Origin: Halobacterium rubrum
Lineage (GTDB): Archaea > Halobacteriota > Halobacteria > Halobacteriales > Halobacteriaceae
Length of the DNA stretch: 64,000 bases
Assembly: GCF_021729015.1 (NCBI RefSeq)
Contig: NZ_JAJQQZ010000002.1
Location: 248,001-312,000, forward strand
Direction of reading: 5' to 3'
The position numbers were made by a program, and so were the translations under genes. The notes under the pieces are model-generated. The model was given only the letters and a program-made list of their open reading frames with translations. It did not search any database and was not told the DNA's origin. Below, piece after piece: positions 53,089-62,533 of this stretch (its first letter is position 1; the number at the start of each line of letters is the position of its first letter).

Positions 53089-54789
53089 ATGGAACGCACT
53101 GCTGCGGCGACCGTCGCCCTCCTGCTCGTCGTCGCCGGCGTCGCCGCGACACCGCTGGCTGCCGCCGACCCGAACGACGAGTCGGCGTCGTTCGGTAACG
53201 ACGGCTACGTGACGGTCGTGCGCGGGGACGACGTCGACATCTCGGTGAGCCACTCGACGAACGCCAACCTGACCATCGGGAGTCAGTCCGACGGCTTCGA
53301 GGTGCGCGTGCCACTCGGCGGGTCGGGGACAGACACGGTGACCCTGCAGACGTACAACACGACGTCTGCGGACCCCACCGACTTCCTCTCGGTCGGGAGC
53401 GCCGAGCTCGTGAGTTCCCCGATCGACCAGTCGCTCGAACCCGGGAAGTACCGGCTGTCGGTGACCATCGACGGCGTCGAGCAGGCCGCCGGGACGCTGG
53501 AAGTCCTGCCGCGCGGTGAGACCACGGGGACGGCTGGCATCGCGCCCGACGACCTCGACTTCGAGGAGCAGGACGTCGGGGGCGTCCTCGGCAGCGTCAG
53601 CGACCGGGACACCGTCGCGCGCGACGACTACGCCGCCGTCGTGGTGAACGAGAGCGGGCTGGGGTGGGCTCTGCCGGAGTCCAGCACCGACGCCCGGCTG
53701 GACAGCGCGATCGAGGCGGAAGTCGTCGAGATCGACCCCGAGCCGAACACCGTCGCGGAGACGTACTCTGGCGGCGAGGTCCACGTCGTCTCTGACGTTG
53801 GCGAGTCCGACGAGTTCGCCGTGTTCTGGGACGCCGACGTGGCGCCACACCGGAACTCGAACAACACCTACGAGTTCCGGGTGACGCTGACTTCGTCGAG
53901 CAATCTGGTCGAGGAAGACGAGGTTCTCGTGCGCGAGCGCGTGACAGTTGTCAGGCCGGACGTCGAGCTGTCGGCGAGCCCGTCGTTCGCGCTGGCGCCG
54001 TGGGACGACCGGCAGTTGCGCGTGGAGGGGCAGACAAACCTCGCGCCGCAGACGACACTGGACGTTCGGGCGCTCCAGGAGACTCCACAGGCGAAGCTCT
54101 GGCGCAACGTCGTCGAGGTCGGGGCGGACGGGTCGTTCACCACGGACTTCTCGTTCTCGACGGCGGCGGTGCCCAGCGAGTTCCCGCTGTGGGTGCTGAA
54201 CTACCGGGGCGAAAGCGAGGAGACCGTCGAGCTCACGGAGGCGGAGGGGTCGCTGTCGTTCGCCGACCAGCAGGTCGACCAGGGGGCGGTGACTGTGGAG
54301 AACGTCTCGCTGTCCCACGGCGGGTTCGTGGAAGTGGTCCGGTCGAACAACAGCAGCACGCTCGGGGTGTCCAGACAGCTCGGCGTCGGTGACCACGGGA
54401 ACGTGAGCGTGCCGCTCGTGGACCGCCTCGGCAACGAGACGGTGCTGACGGCGAGGGCCGTGGCGGACGCGAACCGCAACGGGACACTCGACGACAGCGA
54501 CGCGGCGTACCGGGTCGACGGAGCAGTCGTCGAGGCGAACGCGACCGTGAGTCCGGAGCCCGAACCCGCGAACGACACCACGACGGTGACGAACGAGACG
54601 ACCACGGAGCCGGGCAACGAGACGGCGGCGCCGACGACCACGCAGCGGAGCCTCGACACGGAGGAGTCGGTGCCGCTGACGCCGAATCAGGCCGGTGGGG
54701 GAGGGTCCGCTGGTGGAACGATGCCGCTATCGCCGGTGCTGGTCGCGGTGGCGCTGGCGGCGGCCGCGGTGCTCGCGGGGCGACAGTGA
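53089..54789 (+). CDS. Secreted surface protein with C-terminal membrane anchor
   Basis: A 566-residue exported protein: signal helix ATVALLLVVAGVAATPLAAA, beta-rich ectodomain, then a Thr/Glu/Asn-rich stalk (about 505-545) and a final hydrophobic helix (LSPVLVAVALAAAAVLAG) followed by RQ. VTVENVSLSHGGFVEVVRSN looks like the conserved region of haloarchaeal DUF7282/BGTF surface proteins. The usual PGF C-terminal motif is absent, so the anchor is probably not processed by an archaeosortase. Many N-x-S/T sites suggest N-glycosylation. A TTTATATC box at 53039-53046 precedes the ATG by about 45 bases. Confidence 0.8.
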   Translation: MERTAAATVALLLVVAGVAATPLAAADPNDESASFGNDGYVTVVRGDDVDISVSHSTNANLTIGSQSDGFEVRVPLGGSGTDTVTLQTYNTTSADPTDFLSVGSAELVSSPIDQSLEPGKYRLSVTIDGVEQAAGTLEVLPRGETTGTAGIAPDDLDFEEQDVGGVLGSVSDRDTVARDDYAAVVVNESGLGWALPESSTDARLDSAIEAEVVEIDPEPNTVAETYSGGEVHVVSDVGESDEFAVFWDADVAPHRNSNNTYEFRVTLTSSSNLVEEDEVLVRERVTVVRPDVELSASPSFALAPWDDRQLRVEGQTNLAPQTTLDVRALQETPQAKLWRNVVEVGADGSFTTDFSFSTAAVPSEFPLWVLNYRGESEETVELTEAEGSLSFADQQVDQGAVTVENVSLSHGGFVEVVRSNNSSTLGVSRQLGVGDHGNVSVPLVDRLGNETVLTARAVADANRNGTLDDSDAAYRVDGAVVEANATVSPEPEPANDTTTVTNETTTEPGNETAAPTTTQRSLDTEESVPLTPNQAGGGGSAGGTMPLSPVLVAVALAAAAVLAGRQ

Positions 54790-54880
54790 CCCCGGCAGTT
54801 TATGTACAGCGGGTGTGCTCCTTGCAGGTGAACGACCGCTGCATGACCGGACTGGTGCGACACACGGGGGCGGGTCGGTG

Positions 54881-55870
54881 ATGTTCGAGGAGATGCCCGA
54901 GTCGTCGTTCCCCGAGTTCCTCGCGGACTTCTGGGGCGAGAAGGGCTGGGACACGTCGGTGACCGCCAACGACGACGGCACGTACCTGGTCGCCGGGGAC
55001 AAGGACAGCGGCACGCGCGGCCTCATCGGCGTGCGCCCCGACGCCGACACGGAGGTAGACGCCTCCGAGGTCGAGGACTTCGCGGCGTTCTGCGACCGGA
55101 AGGGCGTTGACGTGCGCGTGATGGCGACCCGCGGGCGGTTCACGACCGGCGCGCGGAGCGCGGCGGATTCGGCGGACGTCCACCTGCTTGACCCGAACGA
55201 GCTGGCGACGTCCGTCCGCGACGAGGGCGCGGAGCACCTCGTCGGCGAGCACGACGGCGGTGGCGACGGCGACGGTGGCGGCGGCCTGCTCGGCCAGTTG
55301 CCGGCGCTGCCGGTGTCGGTGCCGGCGGGGGTTCCGGTCGTCCCGATTCTGGTGGCGGCGATGGTGGTGGCGGCCGCCGTGTTCGTCGGGCCGACACTGC
55401 TCGGGTCGGTGCCGTTCGTCGGCGGTGGCGGCGGCGACGGTGGCGGCGGTGCGGACGGGCCCACAGTGACGGCGCTGTCGCTGTCCGACGCCAACGAGAC
55501 GGCGGCGACCGTGCAGTGGGATGCGCGGACGCAGACCGAGCTGGGGAACTACTCGGCGCCCGACGGCCAGACGTTCGTCGTCGTGCAGTTCGAGGCGTCG
55601 GCGGCCGGCAACGAGACGGTGGCGCTGCGTGACAGTCACTTCGCGCTGGCGGTCAACGACTCGTTCCGGTCGGTGCAGTCGTTCGAGAACGCCAGCGACT
55701 CCTTCCGGTCGACCCAGCTCCCGAAGCCGGTGCCGGGGAACGGGTCGGCGCGCGGCGTCGTCGTGTTCCTGGCGCCCGCCGACTTCGACGGCGCGACGGT
55801 CGTCGAGACTTACGAGGGGCCGGGGCTGCGCTTCGAGCGCAGCCACGACCTCGCGTTCGACGTGGAGTAG
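54881..55870 (+). CDS. Membrane protein with Mrr-like N-domain and DUF4352-like C-domain
   Basis: A 329-residue protein in three parts. Residues 1-115 resemble the restriction-endonuclease fold of Mrr-type proteins (FPEFLADFWGEKGWDTSVTA at the start, SADVHLLDPNELATSV at the end). The expected D/E-x-K pair in the core strand is not evident (YLVAGDKDSGTRGLIGVRP is the nearest). A glycine-rich linker and one membrane helix (VVPILVAAMVVAAAVFVG) follow. Residues 195-329 are an outside beta domain (TVTALSLSDANETAATVQWD) like DUF4352. The combination is unusual; the N-domain may sense rather than cut DNA. Confidence 0.65.
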   Translation: MFEEMPESSFPEFLADFWGEKGWDTSVTANDDGTYLVAGDKDSGTRGLIGVRPDADTEVDASEVEDFAAFCDRKGVDVRVMATRGRFTTGARSAADSADVHLLDPNELATSVRDEGAEHLVGEHDGGGDGDGGGGLLGQLPALPVSVPAGVPVVPILVAAMVVAAAVFVGPTLLGSVPFVGGGGGDGGGGADGPTVTALSLSDANETAATVQWDARTQTELGNYSAPDGQTFVVVQFEASAAGNETVALRDSHFALAVNDSFRSVQSFENASDSFRSTQLPKPVPGNGSARGVVVFLAPADFDGATVVETYEGPGLRFERSHDLAFDVE

Positions 55871-56011
55871 TTCCGAAGTTCTTAACCCCCGGCGTGGAGT
55901 AGCAGTGGATAACTCGCTGGCGGCGGGCTCCAGTGGGCTCCTGAGCACTCAGGACGGGATGTGATTCTCGGGCGACCGAGAATTGAACCACGCAACGCCC
56001 GCGGACAAACT

Positions 56012-56599
56012 ATGGCACGAAGCTTCTACTCCCACATCAAGGAAGCCTGGCGGGACCCGGACGACGGGAAGCTCGCCGAGCTGCAGTGGCAGCGCAAGCA
56101 GGACTGGCGGAAACAGGGCGCCATCGAGCGCGTCGACCACCCGACTCGGCTGGACAAGGCCCGCGAGCTGGGCTACAAGGCCAAGCAGGGCGTCGTCGTC
56201 GTGCGCGTCAGTGTCCGGAAGGGTACCGCCCGGAAGTCCCGTTTCAAGGCGGGCCGCCGGACGAAGCGCCAGGGCGTCAACCGCATCGGTCGCGCGAAGA
56301 ACCTCCAGCGCATCGCCGAGGAGCGCGCGAGCCGGAAGTACGTGAACCTCCGCACCCTGAACTCCTACTGGGTGGGTGAGGACGGCTCGCAGAAGTGGTT
56401 CGAAGTGATTCTGCTGGACCCCGAGCACGGCGCAATCGAGAACGACGACGACCTGAACTGGATCTGCGACGACAGCCACAAGAACCGCGCGTTCCGCGGG
56501 AAGACGAGCGCGGGTCGCCGCGGCCGTGGCCTGCAGAACCGCGGGAAGGGCACGGAGAAGGACCGTCCGTCCCAGTCCAGCGGCAAGCGGAAGAAGTAG
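56012..56599 (+). CDS. rpl15e: 50S ribosomal protein L15e
   Basis: A basic 195-residue large-subunit protein. It opens with MARSFYSHIKEAWRDPDDGK and contains RKQGAIERVDHPTRLDKARE, VVVVRVSVRKGTARKSRFK and the very basic TSAGRRGRGLQNRGKGTEKD near the C-terminus, all as in archaeal L15e. The ATG at 56012 is preferred over an upstream in-frame codon because the conserved N-terminus starts there. Confidence 0.97.
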   Translation: MARSFYSHIKEAWRDPDDGKLAELQWQRKQDWRKQGAIERVDHPTRLDKARELGYKAKQGVVVVRVSVRKGTARKSRFKAGRRTKRQGVNRIGRAKNLQRIAEERASRKYVNLRTLNSYWVGEDGSQKWFEVILLDPEHGAIENDDDLNWICDDSHKNRAFRGKTSAGRRGRGLQNRGKGTEKDRPSQSSGKRKK

Positions 56600-56693
56600 C
56601 ATCACGTTCTCCCCGTTTTTGCGCGTCGAGTAGCGGTCGCGCTGGCGTCGGGTGACCGGTCAGGAGTGCCGGCGCCGGCTTCTGGTTGCCGCT

Positions 56694-56708
56694 AGTATAT
56701 AATTAACG
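56694..56708 (+). promoter_or_regulatory. Promoter of the Fix/Etf operon
   Basis: TAGTATATAATTAAC contains an excellent archaeal TATA core (56696-56706). The first gene starts at 56756, so the leader would be about 25 bases. This is the strongest-looking TATA box in the right third of the window. Confidence 0.7.
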
Positions 56709-56749
56709 ACCCGCACAGTTTTGTGGGCGGGCGAGAACCGTGTTGGTAG

Positions 56750-57085
<336 letters not shown>

Positions 57086-57087
57086 CG

Positions 57088-57942
57088 ATGCGGACCGTCA
57101 CCCTCACCAAGGGCGTCCCGGACTTCCGGGAGGGACAGGTGTCCTTCGACGAGGACGGCCACCTCGAGCGCGGGGACACGCCGACCGTGATGAACCCGAA
57201 CGACGAGCCGGCGCTGCGCGCGTCTCTCCAGGCGAAAGTACGGAACGGCGGCACGGCGAGCGTGATGAGCATGGGGCCGCCGGGGTACGGCGACGTGCTC
57301 CGGGAGGCGATGGAGTCGGTGTACGCCGACGACCTCTACCTGCTGTCGGACCGCGAGATGGCGGCCGCGGACACGTGGGCGACCGCCATCACCGTCGCGA
57401 CGGGCATCCAGAACATGGACGAGGAGCCGGACCTCGTGTTCGCGGGGTTCAAGACCGCCGACGGGGAGACCGGCCACACCGGCCCGCAGACAGCGTGGTG
57501 TCTGGACTGGCCGCTGGTCACGCACGTCGTCGCGCTCGACGTCGACACCGAGGCGGGGACGCTGCGCGCCAAGCGCCTCGTCGAAGGCGACGCCGACGAG
57601 ATCGAGACCGTGGAGGCGCCGCTGCCGGCGTTCGTCGTCACCGACCCCGAGTTCGAGCCGTCGTACCGGCGCGCCGAACACCGCCTGACACACAAGGACC
57701 TCCGGGAGGAGACCCGGCAGCGCGCCGGGGAGCACGAGGACCACATGACCGTCTGGGACCACAGCGACCTGAACCTCGACCCCGACTTCATCGGGCTGGA
57801 CGGCTCGCCGACCATCGTCTCGGGCGTCGACCCGATTCCGAAGGCGCCAGCCGAGCGCGACGCCACGATGGTCGACCCGTCGGACCCGGAGGAGATGGCG
57901 GGGGTCGTCGACGAGATGTCGCGGTTCGCGGGGGGTGACTAG
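57088..57942 (+). CDS. fixA: Electron transfer flavoprotein beta subunit (FixA)
   Basis: Beta subunit of the electron-transfer flavoprotein, 284 residues. It carries VMNPNDEPALRASLQAKVRN near the N-terminus, MGPPGYGDVLREAMESVYAD and VTHVVALDVDTEAG, and the conserved TWATAITVATGIQNM region. The family binds a bifurcating FAD in FixA-type proteins. The ATG is eight bases after GGGGAGGG, a good ribosome-binding sequence; a GTG six bases upstream is too close to it. Confidence 0.93.
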   Translation: MRTVTLTKGVPDFREGQVSFDEDGHLERGDTPTVMNPNDEPALRASLQAKVRNGGTASVMSMGPPGYGDVLREAMESVYADDLYLLSDREMAAADTWATAITVATGIQNMDEEPDLVFAGFKTADGETGHTGPQTAWCLDWPLVTHVVALDVDTEAGTLRAKRLVEGDADEIETVEAPLPAFVVTDPEFEPSYRRAEHRLTHKDLREETRQRAGEHEDHMTVWDHSDLNLDPDFIGLDGSPTIVSGVDPIPKAPAERDATMVDPSDPEEMAGVVDEMSRFAGGD

Positions 57943-57944
57943 CG

Positions 57945-59657
57945 ATGGCGCTTGACCCAGGCGAGTACGACATCTCGGAGCTCGGCCCCGCGATTCAGGA
58001 CGTCGAGGACGTCGACGAACTCGAGGACATCCTCGAGGCGGAGAAGGCCGGCGAGAACCGGGTCGGTGCGAAACAGCTCGTCGAGTCCCGCATCGAGAAG
58101 TTCCGCGAGGACGGCGAGGACGGCGGCGACGGCGACTTCGACCCGACGGAGATGAGCCCCGCCGACATCGCGAACGCGCTCCAGGACGTCGACAGCGTCG
58201 ACCGTCTCAAAGAGATTCGCGACATGGAGGAGGCGGCCGGGAGTCGGGACAACGTCCTCCGCCTCATCGACAAGCGCGTCGACTCAATCCAGGGCAGCGA
58301 CGAGGAGACGGTCGTCGACCGGGCGCCGCCCGAGGAGCGCCACCCCGACCTCGACCACCCGACCGCCGACAAGCAGTACGTCGAGGACCTTGAGGACGGC
58401 ACGTACCGCGACATGTGGGTGTACTGCGAGACGACCGACGGCGAACTGCTGGACGTCTCCCGTGAGATGCTCGGGAAGGCCCGCCGGCTGATGGACGGCT
58501 ACAACGACGAGTACGGACGGGACGAGCGCGTCGTCGCCGTGCTGCTCGGGGACGGCGTCGCGGACCTCACCGACGAGGTGGTCGAGCTGGGCGCCGACGT
58601 CGTCGTCTACCAGGACGACCCCGAACTCGCGCGGTTCCGGCACAAGCCGTACACGGAGCTGTTCGCGGGGATGGCCCGGGCGGGCGGTGCGCTCGGGCGG
58701 CAAAGCCGCCCGAGAAACGACGAGGCCGGTGAGACCGGCCTCGCTCTGGACGAGGAGCCCGACGCCGGGGATTCGTCGTGGCGGGACTACGACGAGCCCC
58801 GGTACGTGTTGTTCCCGGCGACGGACGACGGCCGGGACCTCTCGGCGCTCGTGCAGGGCGAACTCGACTCCGGGCTGGCGTCGGACTGCTCGGGGCTGTA
58901 CATCGAGGACACCGTCATCTCGAACCCAGCGAAGACCGGCCGGGAGGGCGACAAACGCGAGTTCGAGGCCGTCCTCCACATGAAGCGCCCGGACTTCTCG
59001 GGGTTCGAGTACTCGACCATCCTCTGTCTGGACAACCCCACGCGGGAGTTCCACCCGCAGGGCGCGTCGGTCATCCCGGGGAGCTTCGAGGCGCCGGACC
59101 CCGACCCCGCCCGGGAGGGCGAGGCCTACGAGTACGACTTCGCGCTGCCCGAGGACTGGTTTCGGGTCGACGTCACGGAGCACGACGAACTCGACTCTGG
59201 CGTGGACCTCACCGGCCACGACGTCGTGGTCGGGCTCGGGCGCGGCATCGGCGACGACCCGACAGCGGGGATGGAGCTCGGCCTCGAACTGGCGGACGCC
59301 TTCGAGGACGCCGCGCTCGGCATCACCCGGGGCATCGTCACGTCCTCGTACGACTTCGAGGGGCACGTCGAACAGTACGCCCGCGAGGAGCGCCAGATCG
59401 GCGAGACCGGGCAGGTCGTGGAGCCGAAGCTGTACGTCGCGGCGGGCATCAGCGGCGCCATCCAGCACAAGGTCGGCGTCGACGAGGCCGACACCATCGT
59501 CGCCGTGAACACGGACCCCGACGCCGACATCCGGGACTTCTCGGACTACTACGTCGAGGGCGACCTCTTCGAGGTGTTGCCGGCGCTGGTCGACGCGCTG
59601 GAGTCCGGGGAGCTGGACGAGGCGGCGCTGGCCACCGGAGGTGGTGACGATGACTGA
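57945..59657 (+). CDS. fixB: Electron transfer flavoprotein alpha subunit (FixB), extended
   Basis: Alpha subunit of the Etf, 570 residues, far longer than the usual 310-330. The FAD-binding C-terminal domain is intact (VVGLGRGIGDDPTAGMELGL, QIGETGQVVEPKLYVAAGIS, IQHKVGVDEADTIVAVNTDP). The N-terminal 130 residues contain two similar helical units, one at about residues 8-50 (AIQDVEDVDELEDILEAEKA) and one at about 72-115 (ALQDVDSVDRLKEIRDMEEA). A third oddity is a loop at about 249-268 made by two DNA hairpins (see 58692-58743). It begins two bases after the fixA stop. Confidence 0.92.
   Translation: MALDPGEYDISELGPAIQDVEDVDELEDILEAEKAGENRVGAKQLVESRIEKFREDGEDGGDGDFDPTEMSPADIANALQDVDSVDRLKEIRDMEEAAGSRDNVLRLIDKRVDSIQGSDEETVVDRAPPEERHPDLDHPTADKQYVEDLEDGTYRDMWVYCETTDGELLDVSREMLGKARRLMDGYNDEYGRDERVVAVLLGDGVADLTDEVVELGADVVVYQDDPELARFRHKPYTELFAGMARAGGALGRQSRPRNDEAGETGLALDEEPDAGDSSWRDYDEPRYVLFPATDDGRDLSALVQGELDSGLASDCSGLYIEDTVISNPAKTGREGDKREFEAVLHMKRPDFSGFEYSTILCLDNPTREFHPQGASVIPGSFEAPDPDPAREGEAYEYDFALPEDWFRVDVTEHDELDSGVDLTGHDVVVGLGRGIGDDPTAGMELGLELADAFEDAALGITRGIVTSSYDFEGHVEQYAREERQIGETGQVVEPKLYVAAGISGAIQHKVGVDEADTIVAVNTDPDADIRDFSDYYVEGDLFEVLPALVDALESGELDEAALATGGGDDD
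58692..58743. repeat. Paired 10-3-10 hairpins inside fixB, 52-bp module
   Basis: CTCGGGCGGC-AAA-GCCGCCCGAG (58692-58714) and CGAGGCCGGT-GAG-ACCGGCCTCG (58721-58743), both perfect, separated by six bases. The block stays in the fixB frame and encodes LGRQSRPRNDEAGETGLALD. Total length and loop size equal the tRNA-Ser copy at 15138-15189, while the arm sequences differ. Confidence 0.9.
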
Positions 59658-61311
59658 GCACGAGCACTACGAGGCGGTCGTCGTCGGCGCGGGCCCGGGC
59701 GGTGCGGCGGCGGCGGCGACGCTGGCGGCCAACGACGTGGAGACGCTCGTCCTCGAGCGCGGCGTCGACGCCGGGTCGAAGAACGTCAGCGGCGGCCTGC
59801 TGTTCGCCGAGGAGGACGCGCCCTACACCATCGGCGACCTCTTCCCCGAGTTCCGGGACGCTGCGTCCGAGCGGCCGGTCACGGAGTCGTACATCCACAA
59901 CGTCGCCGGCGACAAGGTTCACACCATCGACCTCGACCGCGTCCACCACGAGGGGACGGCGTGGTGTGACTCGGTGTTGCGCCGGCGGATGGACTCGTGG
60001 CTCGCCGAGCGCGTCCACGAGCTGACCCGGGAGACCGGCGGCGGCCTCCTCACCGAGGTGCGCGCGAACGGCCTCCTCAGAGAGAACGGGGAGATTGTCG
60101 GGGTCACGTGTGACGAGCTCGACCCCATCCGTGCGGACGTCGTCGTCGCGGCCGACGGCGTGAACTCGGAGCTGGCGCGGGACGCCGGCCTGATGGACTA
60201 CGCGGAGCCCGACGAGTACTTCCAGGGCGTGAAGGCCGTCGTCGACCTCCCCGACGGCGCAATCGAGGAGCGCTTCGACGTCCCCGAGGGGAAAGGAGCG
60301 TCGCACCTGTTCGCCGGCGACCTCTTCGACGGCGTGCGCGGCGGCGGCTTCCTCTACACGAACGAGGACACGCTCTCCATCGGCACGGTGTTCCATCTGG
60401 ACTCGCTGGCCGAGGAGCGCGCCGAGCCCCACGAGCTGCTGGACAGCCTGCTGACGCACCCGCTGCTGGCGCAGTGGGTCGACGGCGACGACGACGAGGT
60501 GGAGTACTCGGCGAAGCTCGTGCCGGACTCGAAGCGCGCCGCCCACCCGTCGCCCCACGAGGACCGGCTGTTGCTGGTGGGGGACGCCGCCGGCCAGATG
60601 CAGGCGCAGGGCCCCATCATCAAGGGCATGAACCACGCCGTGTCCGCCGGCGGGCTGGCCGCCGAGGCGTTCGTGGAGTCCCGCACGCGCGGGAACGTGA
60701 CCGCCGGGGAGCTCTACGAGCAGAAGCTCCACAGAGAGGGCGTGATGGACGACCTCCGGCCGACGCGCTACCGGGCGTCCAGCGCCGTCACCGAGCACGA
60801 CGCCGTCGAGCGGCTGACCGACGCCGTCGTGGACTCGCCGCTCGGCCGGGTCGGGCTGCGCGCGCTGGAGGGGACCGTCCAGCGGCTGTTCAACTCGCCG
60901 TTCGTACTCGGGACGATTCCCGACACGAAAACCTCCTACGTGACGATTCCGCGAGTCCTCGCCGAAGAGCTCGGCGAGCGGATCGAGGGCGAGTCGGACG
61001 TGGAGCCGCCGAGTCTGGCCGACCGCATCGGCGACCTGACCTACGACACGGACATCGGCAACCCCCACATCGAGGTGGTCGACGAGTCGTACGAGGCCAG
61101 CGGCACGGCGGTGACGGCGTGTCCGGTGAGCGCCGAGGGCTTCGGCGGCGGCTGCTACCGCTCGGAGACCGTCCAGTCTAACGGCGACGAGGAGCGCGTC
61201 GTGAGCCTCGACACGCAGCCCTGCGTGGAGTGTGGAACGTGTGCGGTCGTCGCGGAGACCGACTGGGAGCACCCCCGAGGCGGGAAGGGCGTGGAGTTCA
61301 GGGAGGGCTGA
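59650..61311 (+). CDS. fixC: FixC flavoprotein fused to a FixX-like ferredoxin
   Basis: An ETF:quinone oxidoreductase-like flavoprotein of 553 residues. The FAD fold starts VVVGAGPGGAAAAATLAAND and continues with KNVSGGLLFAEEDAPY and LLLVGDAAGQMQAQGPIIKG. The C-terminal 80 residues contain TACPVSAEGFGGGCYRSETV and LDTQPCVECGTCAVVAETDW, which match a FixX-type ferredoxin fused to FixC. It would pass electrons from the Etf to quinone. Good spacing follows GGAGGTGGTG, and its start overlaps the fixB stop by eight bases. Confidence 0.92.
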   Translation: MTEHEHYEAVVVGAGPGGAAAAATLAANDVETLVLERGVDAGSKNVSGGLLFAEEDAPYTIGDLFPEFRDAASERPVTESYIHNVAGDKVHTIDLDRVHHEGTAWCDSVLRRRMDSWLAERVHELTRETGGGLLTEVRANGLLRENGEIVGVTCDELDPIRADVVVAADGVNSELARDAGLMDYAEPDEYFQGVKAVVDLPDGAIEERFDVPEGKGASHLFAGDLFDGVRGGGFLYTNEDTLSIGTVFHLDSLAEERAEPHELLDSLLTHPLLAQWVDGDDDEVEYSAKLVPDSKRAAHPSPHEDRLLLVGDAAGQMQAQGPIIKGMNHAVSAGGLAAEAFVESRTRGNVTAGELYEQKLHREGVMDDLRPTRYRASSAVTEHDAVERLTDAVVDSPLGRVGLRALEGTVQRLFNSPFVLGTIPDTKTSYVTIPRVLAEELGERIEGESDVEPPSLADRIGDLTYDTDIGNPHIEVVDESYEASGTAVTACPVSAEGFGGGCYRSETVQSNGDEERVVSLDTQPCVECGTCAVVAETDWEHPRGGKGVEFREG

Positions 61312-61751
61312 TGACCGCAGACCCGGAGCGCAGCGGCGAGCCGGCCGGGAAGACGGACCCGGAGTCGGCCGACCGGTCGGCGCACTGGGAGCGCGTGCGG
61401 CGGCTGGCGTCGCGCGCGCGGCGCGACCGGGAGTGTTTCGACCCGCCGGCGGACCCGCCTGACGAGGAGCGCGCGATGACGTACCTCCGGGAGGGCGTCG
61501 GCCCCGCCATCTCCGTCTACGTGGAGGGACGGACTGGCGGGAGTCTGGCGGCGTTCAGCGAGGTGGAGGTGTCGCTGCTGGAGGACGCCGTCTGCACGTG
61601 GCTGGCGCTGTACGCGCGCTGCTACGGGGTCGAGCGCGACGTCGACGTCTCGATCCGGCAGGCCGCGGAGCTGCTGGTGGACACGCGGAACGTCGCCGAC
61701 GTCGCGGCGGTGCTGACGCGCGTCCCGGACGACGACAGCGGGGCACGGTAA
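61311..61751 (+). CDS. Unknown haloarchaeal protein of the fix operon
   Basis: A 146-residue acidic protein with a polar N-terminus (about 1-45) and a helical C-terminal part (VEVSLLEDAVCTWLALYARC, DVSIRQAAELLVDTRNVAD). No cofactor motif is visible; two cysteines in the middle helix are the only notable residues. It starts inside the fixC stop (TGATG overlap) and closes the operon, so it is expected to serve the flavoprotein complex, by inference from position only. Confidence 0.7.
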   Translation: MTADPERSGEPAGKTDPESADRSAHWERVRRLASRARRDRECFDPPADPPDEERAMTYLREGVGPAISVYVEGRTGGSLAAFSEVEVSLLEDAVCTWLALYARCYGVERDVDVSIRQAAELLVDTRNVADVAAVLTRVPDDDSGAR

Positions 61752-61794
61752 CACGTGACAAAAGACTAAATACTCGGATTCTGTACGGTCGATT

Positions 61795-62529
61795 ATGAAG
61801 AATCAGGAGCGTCGGCTGGACTTCGGGCACGAGGACCGGGAACGACTGTACAACTACGTGGAGCGCCACGGCGAGTGCTCGTTCGACGACCTCGAGTCCG
61901 GCCTCCGCCTGGACCCGCGGGGCATCCGCCACCACGTCGCCATCCTCCGGCGCGACGGCTACCTCACCGTCGAGGACGGCACAATCGCCATCGCGTTCGA
62001 CGACACCGCGGCGGAGGAACACCGCGCGAACGACGTGGAGTTCGTCGTGCGGCCGGCCCGGCAGGCCGACCTCGCCGGACTGGTCGGCGCCATCCGGCAG
62101 GTCGCCGACGAGGGCAGTTACATCGAGGCCGAATCCGTCGCGGACGTCGTCGACCACGAGGACGTCCTGCTGCGACACAACGAGGTCGAGGAACGCATGT
62201 TCTTCGTCGCCACCGTCGGCGACGACGTGGTCGGCTGGGTGCACCTCGCGGGCTCCGAACTGGAGAAACTCTCACACACCGCGAAGCTCACCGTCGGCGT
62301 CATCGAGACGTACCGCGGGCACGGCATCGGCAGCCACCTCCTCGAGCGCGGCCTCGAGTGGGCGGCGAGCCGGGGCTACGAGAAGCTGTACAACAGCGCG
62401 CCGTCGACCAACGACGCGGCCATCGAGTTCCTCGAGGACCGCGGCTGGGAGATCGAGGCGCGGCGCGCGGACCACTACCGCCTCGGCGACGACTACGTCG
62501 ACGAGGTGATGATGGCCCGCCGGCTCTGA
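61795..62529 (+). CDS. Winged-helix/GNAT acetyltransferase
   Basis: A 244-residue two-domain protein. Residues 10-65 form a winged-helix DNA-binding domain (DRERLYNYVERHGECSFDDL and LRLDPRGIRHHVAILRRDGY). Residues 80-244 are a GNAT acetyltransferase with the acetyl-CoA loop TYRGHGIGSHLLERGLEWAA. Such fusions may modify a protein or small molecule and regulate genes at once. A GACTAAATACTCG box near 61768 lies 27 bases before the ATG, so the transcript is leaderless and separate from the fix operon. Confidence 0.85.
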   Translation: MKNQERRLDFGHEDRERLYNYVERHGECSFDDLESGLRLDPRGIRHHVAILRRDGYLTVEDGTIAIAFDDTAAEEHRANDVEFVVRPARQADLAGLVGAIRQVADEGSYIEAESVADVVDHEDVLLRHNEVEERMFFVATVGDDVVGWVHLAGSELEKLSHTAKLTVGVIETYRGHGIGSHLLERGLEWAASRGYEKLYNSAPSTNDAAIEFLEDRGWEIEARRADHYRLGDDYVDEVMMARRL

Positions 62530-62533
62530 GCGG

